Positions 12,438 through 22,324 of a DNA stretch of 64,000 bases are shown piece by piece. This stretch comes from Nemophila menziesii (taxonomy: Eukaryota; Streptophyta; Magnoliopsida; Boraginales; Hydrophyllaceae). The DNA lies in the NCBI GenBank assembly GCA_029959085.1, contig JARWIR010000001.1:70742899-70806898 (forward strand), in the 5' to 3' direction. Position 1 is the first letter of the stretch; each line of letters opens with the position of its first letter. A program made the position numbers and the translations under genes. Below the pieces are notes generated by a model. It made no database searches, was not told where the DNA came from, and was given only the letters and a program-made list of their open reading frames with translations.

Positions 12438-12631
12438 CTACTAATTTCATCACACGCGCGCGTCCGTGAAAATTTTTTAAAATCGCCATAACTAATTCAA
12501 AAAAAATCAAAAAAATCGTAAAAAATCATATTTGGATAAATCAAATTAATATTTACGTCTATGATTTTTTTCGGAATTTTCTGAATTTTTTGATTTTTTT
12601 GATTTTTTTTTTAATTTTTTAATTCGCAGAA

Positions 12632-12809
12632 CATGGAATTCCATGTTTTAAACATGGAATTCCATGTTTTAAACAGTGAATTTCGTGTCTGCGGAAAACA
12701 AATTCCTTATATCAAAACATGGAATTCCATGTTTAAAACATGGAATTCCATGTTTCCGTGTTTTAAACATGGAATTCCATGTTTAAAACATGGAATTCCA
12801 TTTTCTGCG
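12632..12809. repeat. Array of palindromic CATGGAATTCCATG units
   Basis: Six copies or near-copies of the 14-bp palindrome CATGGAATTCCATG (each with a GAATTC core), joined by TTTTAAA or TTTAAAA spacers, occupy the centre of the foldback element. The array is itself symmetrical about roughly 12710. Confidence 0.9.
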
Positions 12810-13145
12810 AATTAAAAAATTCAAAAAAATTCAAAAAATCAAAAAATTTAAAAAATTCTGAAAAAAATCATAGACGTAAATATTAATTTGCTTTATCCAA
12901 ATATATAATTTTTTTATTTTTTTGATTTTTTTAGAATTAGTTATGACGATTTTAAAAAAATTTCACGGACGCGCGCGTGTGATTATTAGTTTTTGTTTTG
13001 TTTTTTTTCTACTTTCTTTTTTTTAATTGTTAATTATAAGGGTAGTTTGGGATGAGGCATTTTTCTATAAAAAATCTTATTCTAGGCACCTTTTTTTAAA
13101 TAAGTTTTTTAATAGGCATTAATCTCTAATTGGCTCTTGAAAAAA

Positions 13146-13275
13146 TTATATTATGTTATCAACCTTATAACCCCTCAAAAATATCCAAGTCCTCGCTTAC
13201 TTCCCCTAACTTTTAAAATTACTTTTTTTTGGGGCGTTTAATACATTTCAAGACCTAACCATTCTAATATCTATT
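13146..13275. other. Short unassigned spacer
   Basis: AT-rich spacer between the foldback element and a LINE remnant; no feature seen. Confidence 0.4.
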
Positions 13276-14390
13276 ATCCGATTCCTAGTCGAGAAAATCG
13301 AGACGTTAATAACTCGAAATTGTTTCCTCGATCCTGCTGCGCCCTGTGCCTGGCTTGTTTAGCTAAATTATCCGCACGACCGTTGAATTTCCTTGGGATG
13401 TGCTTGACAAAGACTGGGGCTACCATTGCTGCCAGTCTGTTGATCTACCGAATCCACGGTCGAAACTTCCAATTAGCAGCCGACACCTGCATAATACCTT
13501 GAACCAAATCGAGGTTATCCGAGAAGATTGTGATCCCCTCGTTCCTTTCTCTAATTGCTCTTTTTAATGCGACAATCACTGCTTGAGCCTCCCCTTCTAA
13601 ACTCGTATTACACATAGCCGTTTCCGAGTGATCTTTCCTGTGACCCGTCTCCTTTACTATCTGCACTACTCCAACTCCAGTTGGACAGTGTGGTGCCTCA
13701 AATGACGTATCACACATATATGCTATCCGCGTATCATAACTTAGATCGGTATCTATATTTTCTTTTGTTTCTGTTGTATGAATTGGTAGTGCTTTACTTG
13801 CCGTCCAATCTCTACCAAACCTTTCATCCATATGTTTGTTAACGGATCTAATGATGTCATCAGTGTGTATTGCATAATTTTCATGCCGATTCTTCATTTT
13901 TTACTTCCATATGTTCCAGATCAACAACAACACATACGATATAACCACTTCCCGTCTCCATCCTCCACTAGCATAAGTATCTATAACTGCTAGTACCCAT
14001 TCTCCCAAATGCTCAACCGTTTGTCCGACGCAAATTTGAAGTGCCGATCCAGCCCAAACAAGCTTTGCAATATTACATGAGAGTAGTAAGTGTTCCACCG
14101 TTTCCTGTTCCGCTTTACACCAAAGGCACTCATCCTCCACCTCACAATGGCGCTTGACCGAATTTCGACCTGTTGGTATAGCATTATTACAAGCCTTCCA
14201 TGTAAAATTTCTGATCTTTGTTGGAAGGTTTGAGTGCCAAACAATAGTCCATAACTTGCTCTCTATTTGAAATGTATCAGATTGTCCTGGTGTCTCTCTA
14301 ATCCCTTCCTCATGGTGTCTCTCTAATCCCTTCCTCAGTAATCACCTTATCCTGACTTAGTTGCATATTCTCCGCTTGAGGTATAAGGCC
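13276..14390 (-). pseudogene. LINE-1 3' fragment: zinc ribbon and RNase H
   Basis: Minus-strand remnant of a LINE ORF2. The zinc-ribbon part reads ECLWCKAEQETVEHLLLSC (about 14065-14140) and ends at WNIWK with an in-frame TAA near 13901. The RNase H follows at 13445-13897 (CDTSF, EGEAQAV, FSDNLDL), and after one more in-frame TAG the last block reads VKHIPRKFNGRADNLAKQAR (about 13335-13415). Apart from those two stops the frame is largely open. A 25-bp tandem duplication (TGGTGTCTCTCTAATCCC and following) lies at 14288-14337, upstream of the recognisable zinc ribbon. Confidence 0.85.
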
Positions 14391-14803
14391 ATATCATTTT
14401 ACTTTTAGTTGTACGAATATTATGTTATTTAGAGACTTACAGTGCAATCTTTGCATAATGTAGGGACCTACAGTGCAATTAACTCAGAAAAAGCGGTAAA
14501 ATGGCTTATACATCTGGACAAAAAAGGTGCCTCTAAAAAGAAAGAAACAACACGGGACTAATGATCTAACTCTTAAAAAAACGTGTTAGCAAATTAATCT
14601 AAGAAGCATAATTTAATCCAATATTCATAAAAGCAAATAAGCAATAACAATAATTTAGCTCATTCAAAAATTGTTCATAACAATTTCATTTAATACAGAA
14701 ATAAGTGGTGAATTAAAGCGATAAATGTATCCACCATATATATTAATATTAATATTAATATTCTACAACACTAATTTCTCATTTACCCCTTCCACATCAC
14801 ATA
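14391..14803. other. Downstream flank of the kinesin gene
   Basis: AT-rich DNA containing the expected 3' UTR of the kinesin gene next to its stop codon, and a short (AATATT)n-like run at 14742-14762. No other gene seen. Confidence 0.5.
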
Positions 14804-17800
14804 TTATTGCCATCTCTTCGAAGAAGATCTACTCGTGGAAGAGCTACCAAAGCTCGTTATCTTAGAACCTAAAGAAACAACAATAAATAATTAAGGACCA
14901 AAAGGTAAAAAAAAAAAAAAAACTAATTTAAATTCATACTTGAAATTTTCGAGGAGCTCTTATGCAACGATGAACGAGAAGATCCTGTTTGCACTTGCTT
15001 TTGCTGTAGTTTTGGAAGTTTAGCAGTCCTGCAAAAGAACTAATGTTATCAAAGGGTATAATTGCATTTAACTAATAATCAAAGGACTTACTTTTCAATA
15101 TTTTCCACAACTTGTTTACCCGTATCAGGAAAAAGCGTTAACTCAACAATACTATTAACCGAAACATCAGTTTCAGTTCTCATAGAAAGTACACCATCAG
15201 ATATATCACTTAATCTCTCTTCAGAATCATTATTATCTCCAAATCCTAATAAATCAACTTCTTCATTAACTTTTCCTTCTTCTTCTTCTACTTCTTCTTC
15301 TTCATTAACATTAATATTCTCACCACCTTGTATTACAGCTAAACGTGACTGTCTAAAAAACTCTTTATGATGTCTAAATTCATCATTTGAAGTTTGAGAT
15401 CCCTCTTTATCACTATACTCCTCACTATTATCCATATCTCGTGTTGGGCCTGGGCCCGGGCCCACCAAAGAAAGTCTTCTCCCAGGGGTTACCGTCCCCG
15501 TCCCAGTCCCGGTCCCGGTCCCGGTCCCACTTGTTTTAAATTGTCTTAACCTTCTATTTTCGTCATCTTTTTTTGCAATTTGGTCCTTTAATAAAGCAAC
15601 TTGTTCCATTAATTCCCTAACTCCACGTCCTTCTTTATTACTACGTGCAGCTCCTAATTCAACTCCAGAAACTCTCTCAGCAAATTTTAACGTACTTACA
15701 GTTTCGGAATAAGACGCAACATCAGGGTTTAATTGTACAAACATTAATGTTTTCGCTTGTCCACCTATACAAACACATTATTTGCGTTACAAGTCCCTAT
15801 ATTATATTAACCTTAACAACGTAATTAAAATAACATACCTAAAGAGCTTTGAAGAAGTTGAGTTAATTTACTATTTCTATACGGAACATGAGAGTTTTTT
15901 TGTGCTAAAGCTGATATAACATCACCAAGAGCTGATAATGATTTATTAATATGTTGAGCTTCTCTTAATCTTTCACCTGTAGCTTCTGATCTATCTACTC
16001 TTTCACTTCCAGCTAGATCAACTAAATGTAAACACCCTCGTAATATAATATTTGTTTCCAAATCTGTCCCTCGTACATGTACAGTAAGTACACTACAAAA
16101 TAAAAATAAAAAATTGTCTCAATCAAGAAAGTTAAGAGCTAACATAAATAAAAAAGTTGCCCCACCTGTGGGACCGACTACTTCTTTCGTTTAGGGCAGT
16201 TGCCCCAACTGCCCGATTCATTAACCCGATATTCATTAACTCCAATACATCTGAGGTTGAGTTAACCGGGAGCATACTTGCATCAGGTACAGCTAACCCG
16301 TTTGGTTGAGTTGTATTCCAAATCCCGAGTGTTTGAAAAAGTCAAAGTCAACTAAGTAATATATATATCATCAACTTAATTACGTAGTTAGTCCCTGTAC
16401 TCAAAAAATACTACAAAAGATCGCGATAATCGATATTTATGAGACCTTTCGTGGAATTTTTACAGTACAGGGACTAATATGCAATTAAATAAATATAAGG
16501 AGAAACAAAACAAAGGATATCTTTTTTGTGAAGTTTGATTTGAAAGTAAGTCTCGGACTTGTTCATTATATATTTCCACCATTTGTACACCAACTTCATA
16601 AGCTATTGAGCTTTTTCTACTTTGAGAAATATTAAATAAATCATTTAAAGCTCTATAATTCACACCCCAATCTTTAACAGACGATAAATTTGGTCCCGTC
16701 TGAAAATAAAAAATATTAAATATTAAATATATAGAATCGTTAAAAAATCAAATAATAATAAAATAAATTACCATAGTGTAAGTTTTTCCCGATCCAGTTT
16801 GTCCATAAGCAAATATACAAACATTATACCCATCAAGAACAGATCTTATTAATGGCTGAGTATCTCGAAACACATCCTCTGTGTGTTTATGTGTGAGAGA
16901 GAAATTACTAATTAGACACTTTTTAAAACATATATAAATTATATGAAATAATGAAAAGACTAAACTAACCTTGAGTAACAGAAGGACCAAAAACCTTGTT
17001 AAATTTAAAAAGTCGATGAGTATCTTTTCCTCGTTTTAACGGATTTGCGACAACTAATTCTCCATTGTCGCCAATATATTCTAAAGTTGTCTGTTTTTTA
17101 CTTTGACCAGGTAAAAAAGGTCTTATTCTACAGTAAACTCGTATATTACCCTTTAAATCCTGAACTTCATTGTATAATTTTCGATTTTCTTCAAGGACTG
17201 TATGGTAATTTTGTGCAGCATATACTAATCCCTTTACTTCAACCTCAAAATTATTCAATTCTTCAGCGTAAATCCTTTTTGTCTTTAAAACCTCGTTTTT
17301 CATCGCCTCAGATACCATTTTTAGTTCCTATAAAACAATTTTTTTACACATAAATATATTAAAAAAAAACATAAAATATTTCAAAAGAAACCTGTATAGA
17401 TCCAAGATGAGAAACTATGAATTGATTATATCCATGTTCTTTTTTTCTCCATCTTTGAACTTTCGATTCCGAAAAATCTTCAAGTTCTTTCACTTTTTCC
17501 ATGGAATTAAATAAAAGAAACTCAAGTTCCTTTATTTTCTTCTCAGACTCGTTTTTAATTTCTTTACATTGTTTTTCCCACTGTAAAAACTTTTCTTCAG
17601 ATGATTTTTTTACCATATCAAGATCTTTTTTTAACGAAGATATTTCAATCTCGTAATTACTTCTTTCTCGCTTTAACCTCAGTAAGTTTTCCTCCTCGAA
17701 TTTTCTTTCCTCTTCAATTTTCGCTTTCTCAATCTGCAATTTTAATTATTTTTACTTAAAAATTGCACTATAAGTCCCTATATTATGCGAAAAGTTTACC

Positions 17801-18705
17801 TTTATCCGTTGAAGATGACTCATAACAATCTGTAACAAAAAACAAGTTCTAGATATGAATAAAATAAATTTTTGTAAATTATTAGTTACAAAATATACCT
17901 CATTTTCTTCAGAAGTTCCCATAGTAAGTGTTTCAAGTGCCCTAATTTTCGATTTGTACTTCTCTTCACGAGACTTATACAAAGAGCTTTGCTGTACACA
18001 TAAATTTATTAAATACTATTATAAAAAAAATTAATTAAAAAAGTAAAAAAATATATAATCTTTACCTTTCTGAGATTTTCAGCTTGATTCGAAACTCTTT
18101 GCTCAATCTCTTGCAAAGTTAGCTTTATCAAAGATGCTACACGCTAATAAAATACATAGAAAAGATCAGATTTTTTTCCTTTTTTAGCTAAGAGAGGTTA
18201 TTTTATATCACATTTATTATATTTTAGCATAAAAATAAAAATATTTATTATGTACCTGAGGTATATCACCACTTTTTTTCTCGACTGTGTCATCTAATAT
18301 TTCATTTACAACATGAAAAAGTGATTTTGTTGAGGTACTCTGAACATAAGAAAAATATTCAGATAATTTATATATTATATTTATTAAAAACAGAGAAAAA
18401 GTAAATACCTTGAGACTGTTTGGTTTCATTAATTCGGAAAGCTTAGTGAGCATAGTGTCATTATATAATCCATGGTTAGATGCAGCTAAATAGCAGATAA
18501 TTAGATTTAATTAACATAAATTTTTGCTAGTTTAGGAATTAAAAAGGGGGAAAAGAATATTAATTAGATAAAAAAAATATTCTTTTTTACCTTCGGTTGA
18601 AGATTTATCAGTTAATTCCTCTACAGATATATCAAGATTGATATGTTCATTTAAGCTTTCTGAACCTCCATTTTCGATTCCATGAACTTCAGATAGTGGA
18701 CTCAT
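14804..18705 (-). CDS. Kinesin-14 motor protein (plant KIN-14 family), 15 coding exons
   Basis: Minus-end-directed microtubule motor. My splice model, from the start at 18705, has exons 18591-18705, 18409-18485, 18256-18339, 18066-18143, 17899-17991, 17800-17829, 17392-17733, 16970-17327, 16772-16878, 16521-16699, 16166-16330, 15839-16092, 15092-15764, 14940-15028 and 14804-14868: 2709 nt, 902 residues. All phases agree. A coiled coil (about 95-320) precedes the neck and motor start ([14 protein letters not shown], about 330-343), as in kinesin-14s. The motor has P-loop GQTGSGKT (418-425), switch I NERSSRSH (535-542) and switch II DLAGSE (568-573), ending near [15 protein letters not shown]. 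The tail has a Gly-Thr repeat, an acidic stretch and a Ser-rich end (KRWQ). It most resembles the Arabidopsis KIN-14J/K/G clade from memory, but no calponin-homology domain is encoded upstream. All introns look GT-AG except 16331-16520, which is AT-AC. Confidence 0.93.
15490..15535 (-). repeat. In-frame hexamer repeat encoding Gly-Thr
   Basis: A GGGACC-type hexanucleotide repeat (CCCGGT variants on the plus strand) in exon 13 encodes a run of about seven Gly-Thr pairs in the kinesin tail. It is followed by a Gly-Pro repeat, GPGPGP, encoded near 15451-15470. Confidence 0.85.
16331..16520 (-). other. AT-AC (U12-type) intron in the kinesin motor domain
   Basis: Exon 10 ends CAAAAAAG and the intron begins ATATCCTTTG, a perfect U12-type 5' splice site; it ends TTCAAAC before ACTCGGGATTTGG. 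Joining at this point gives the family sequence SQKRLGIWN in frame. A branch-site-like TTAGTTGAC lies about 17 nt before the acceptor, within the range usual for U12 introns. No GT-AG choice preserves the conserved residues. Confidence 0.85.
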
Positions 18706-19335
18706 CGTTAGAAGAATAAGATCCTTTGAGATTGATGCTACAAAATTTGAAATTCAAAAAATAATTTAAAATTAAGGAAATATAAAAGAACTATGATCTA
18801 ATTTTGAAGGTGAAAATGTACTACATTGTATCAAGTAAGGAAAATCCCAGCTCAGAATGAATAATTAAATCAAATCTGAACGAAATGCTAAACCCTAAAT
18901 ATTACATGAATTATTTTACTCAATTAAAGCAAAAAGAAACTCAAATTAAACACAATTTCAGAGCTCTGCGACCTTATACAAACCCGGAAACCTGAATTTG
19001 AGGTCGCAAATCTACTACATTACCACCTAATAACTGCATCACTTGAAACCCCCACATTTCATCTACAGAAGTACGAAAATCACTAAAGAAATTCCCTAAA
19101 AATAGCTAATTTGTGTGAGTAAAGCTATAATAGACTAAAATTAAACGCAAATTTAAACTTAAAGCAATGAAAAGATTCGATTTTGAAAAGAAAAAGAAAA
19201 TTTTGACTATCTTTAATTGAAAATTCTTCCAACGGACTCAAGCCCTAAAAAAAAAAATTAGATAAACTTAAGAACCTTGAAGAAGTGAACTTCAGCGGAT
19301 GTGAATGATGAAAATGCAATTCATCGTTTGGATCG
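18706..19335 (-). promoter_or_regulatory. Kinesin leader with a probable 5' UTR intron
   Basis: Upstream of the ATG the leader continues to 18737, where TTTTGTAG forms a splice acceptor. A fitting donor (TTCAAG then GTTCTTAAG) lies at 19275, giving a probable non-coding first exon at about 19276-19335. No long open frame and no calponin-homology sequence occur in between. This is inferred from splice signals only. Confidence 0.45.
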
Positions 19336-19359
19336 TTCAAAAGGGGTATGAGATTGTTT

Positions 19360-19366
19360 CTTTATA
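19360..19366 (-). promoter_or_regulatory. Candidate TATA box of the kinesin gene
   Basis: TATAAAG on the minus strand, about 25-30 bp before the inferred first exon. It is the best-placed TATA element on this strand upstream of the gene. Confidence 0.4.
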
Positions 19367-19499
19367 TGTTTCTTGTTGAGTAGAGTAACTCAGAAATATA
19401 AAAATAGTTCCTTTTTTAGATTTTCGAACTTTATTTTTTTTTTGACATGTAAAAAGTCATTCCCTAGGTTGCATTTCAACTTACACTATCTGATTTCTA

Positions 19500-20761
19500 A
19501 TCTCTAGAAGCCCACCATTAGTAAATTCGGATGGTGGTTCTGTTGGCTCTATGTTTAGCATTTTTGGCAAAAATATAGACTTGACCATTTAACCTATGCG
19601 GTAGATGTCGGTAGGCTATAGGTTCATATTCTTCCGCCATTGTTTGGATTCGTCGGATAATTGGTTAAATTGTCCATCTTGTTGTTGAAATCTGCCTCAT
19701 ATTTTTCGAAATCTCTGCAAAGTCCTTGCATTGTTCTGTTGCTATCATGACTGCTAAAGTTTTGCATTCTAATATTGAGTCGCATTTAATTGTCTCACAT
19801 ATCTTCTTTCTTTGCCCATTCGTTTGGTGTACATGTACAATTCCAATACCAGTGTGTTCATATTTAGCACTGAACGATGCATCACATATGAATGTTACTA
19901 CTTCAGTATCACTGCTTTGTTGTATATCTGTGTCCCTGGCTGTTGTAGGGACTTGTTGTACTTCCTGGTTGATTGCCCACATTGAGCCATGTAATTCTCC
20001 CATTAGATGTTGTGTCTCTATGGTGACCTGATCCACAAAAGTAGTTTCTTCTTGTAGTGTCTTCATTTTTACCTTCCAAATATTCCAGATGAGTATAAAT
20101 ATGTAGTTTGTGATTTTGTTCTCTTCCCATCCCCCTGCTATGTAAGAAGCTATGATGTCCATTATCCAACCTTTTAAGTCTCGTGCCTCTTTTTATTGTA
20201 TCTTGGCATGTAACGTTGATAATGCTCATATTGCTTGTTCCACCTTGCAGTGCAATAGTAAATGTTCCATAGATTTTACCTCAGATTGGCACCACGCGCC
20301 GTTAGGTTACTTTGCGCATTTCCTCTTCATCAGGTTGTGTGTTGTGGGGATCGCATTGTTGCATGCTTTTCAGATGAATATTCTGATCTTCTTTGGAATG
20401 TTTTCTTTCCATACAGTGTTCCATGGTGTTGGATTGAGATTTATTATAACAGTGGTTGTTTGTGGCTCATTTATGACTTCCTCTTCTGTTAATACTTTAT
20501 ATAATGTTTTGTAGCGTACTGTCTATTATTCGAGTAAGGCCATATATATTTTTCTTCGTGGTATGTGTCTAGTAGTCTGATTATGGTAATTTCTAGTATT
20601 AGGGTTTTCAGAAATACGTTATCCAGTGTTTCTGTATTCCATTCCTTAGTTCTGAGTGTCAGAGTTGGTTAATTGTTTCTATTTTCCATATTGTATTAAT
20701 CCACTCGTCATTCCATATGGCACCCAAGTTACTCGTTTTTTTTACATTTTTGAAAAATTAA
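19500..20761 (-). pseudogene. LINE-1 3' fragment: zinc ribbon and RNase H
   Basis: Minus-strand LINE remnant. Reading from the right: NLGAIWNDEWINTIWKIE (about 20675-20730), a zinc-ribbon piece WCQSEVKSMEHLLLHCKVEQ (about 20240-20300), then WNIWKVKMK and RNase H (CDASFSAKYEHTGIGIVHVH at about 19850-19900; LPHRLNGQVYIFAKNAKHRA near 19560-19620). One stop separates the last two blocks. The upstream end was hit by the solo LTR at 20767. Confidence 0.8.
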
Positions 20762-20766
20762 CTAAT

Positions 20767-22301
20767 TGGTGCCGCCTAGGGTGTGATGAAAATAAGATAA
20801 ATATAAGGCAGAAAACAATGCACTTTCACCTTAGAAAAGCACGGTACTGCAAGTATTACAGGACGTATGCAAGTTTTAATGATAAGTTAGATTTGTTCTC
20901 AAGGACTAAGTGTGTTATACGAATGAGCAGAAATAACGAGTAGAAAGTAATTAATTAAAAGACAGAAAGTAAATAGGAACGATTGAGAGAGAAATAAGGA
21001 AAATTAAAGACAATAAAATAAATACGAAGAAATATGAGATGAGAAGTATAGCTTAGGTTTTGCTAGTATGCACTAATCCTTCTAATTCTTTCTATCAGAT
21101 CTAGTTAATATGGGAGATAATTAGCTCTTCTATACTTAGTCAGGATTATAAATTCCCACACCTTAGACCTTGAGAGCGACTAAGGGGGCGACGGACACAT
21201 CATGAGGCAGCCTAAACCTAGGGAAATCAAGCGCCACCAAGGCCCTAAGCAATTCAATTCCAAACATGATGATAGTGATTAAATTATACCCTAATGACTA
21301 TCTAGCTAGAATTAGTGTTGTCAAGACCAATATCGACACTAGACGCTATGTGGTGTTTTAATAATTAGACACCCAGTTAAGGTGAACATCTAACTACTAT
21401 TAAGAAAGCCTAAAGTGAGCAGTCCTAGGACAGACAATAATTCAAAACACATAAACAAATATATAGGTAGAAGCTAATATCAGATTAAAACATATAATTC
21501 CCAAAGAAACTTAGATAGAAAGAAAATAGAATTCATAGATTATACATGATGCAAAAGCCAAGCTATGGAAAAATTAGTTCATACCTGAAGGAAATAAACT
21601 AAAAGAAATAATAAAAGATTTCATCTTGCTCTCTACAATAATTCTGATAATAATAAACCTACAGACTAATTACTATGAGGCAAGGATGTGCAAGGATGAT
21701 TTACAAGTGATATAAGGGTGTATTTATAGGTGTCTAGAAGCCCTAATTTGTTTTCTTGAAGGAGAAGGTAAGTAGTGGACTCCTAGCCCAACTCAAATTC
21801 GTAACCCTAAAATATGAAATCAGGCCCATTTTTGTTTTGGTCCTAACAACTTCAATTCTTATCCGTTTGACGCTTATGAGTAGTCGAAATTCATCTTCTC
21901 GGAAAGATCTTTAACTTTTCTCTTGAACGTTTCTCCAAATTCCCCACCGATTTTGAGATATAAGCTGATTTGTGGTCGTGGGTGCTAAAATTCAGATTTA
22001 TGGCAGTTTTTCCTTTTCCATATTTTAGCTTTTCTGTCCTTATCTCCAATTTCCATGCTTATCTTCTTTCCATATCTCTTAGTCTTTGACTTGGACTCTA
22101 ATTAATCTACATAATTATCTTTAAAGCTTCACACTAAATAAATAATTAAACCCAATATGCTCTAAAAATAATAATTTACTAAATCAAGACTAGAAATAGG
22201 AAAGTGTAACATATCTCAAAAAAATCGACTAGAAAGACTTCTAAATCACTAAAAATGATGTCTCATCGTAATATTAATTCATGACAAATGAAGAGACATC
22301 A
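20767..22301 (-). mobile_element. Solo LTR of the Gypsy family (1535 bp)
   Basis: Minus-strand LTR with both ends intact: TGATGTCTC at the outer end (22293-22301) and CACCA at the inner end (20767-20771). A perfect 5-bp duplication CTAAT flanks it at 20762-20766 and 22302-22306. No internal retroelement sequence is attached, so it is a solo LTR left by recombination between two LTRs. A TATA box lies at 21721-21728. Near the U3 end, TGATGTCTC and GAGACATCA form a perfect 9-bp stem around a 28-nt loop. Confidence 0.92.
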
Positions 22302-22324
22302 CTAATATATTACAAAAAAAGTAA

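Larger units (their letters stand above)
12121..13136. mobile_element. Foldback Mutator-like element (1016 bp)
   Basis: The whole unit is an imperfect inverted repeat. The left terminus GGGGTAATTAGAG pairs with the right terminus CTCTAATTGGCTC, and inner arms (12447-12630 and 12805-12985) match closely, including the GC-rich CACGCGCGCGTCCGTG and CACGGACGCGCGCGTG. A perfect 9-bp duplication TTGAAAAAA flanks it (12112-12120 and 13137-13145), which fits Mutator-type insertion. It carries no gene; the His-rich and Gly-rich frames are translations of its microsatellite. Confidence 0.8.

Noticed and set aside
12198..12510. His-rich and Gly-rich open frames on opposite strands
   Set aside because: Both are translations of the (CAC)n microsatellite inside the foldback element; no start context or domain.
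12632..12809. CRISPR-like regular palindromes
   Set aside because: Units are separated by 6-8 bp of near-identical spacer, with no unique spacers, and lie in a plant transposon.
15062..15370. 102-residue Ser/Thr-rich plus-strand frame
   Set aside because: It is the complement of kinesin exon 13, whose minus-strand frame has clear homology and splice sites.
16484..16520. Extension of kinesin exon 10 to a GT donor further downstream
   Set aside because: It would add non-conserved residues after QKR and still leave no AG directly before the conserved LGIWN; the AT-AC junction fits exactly.
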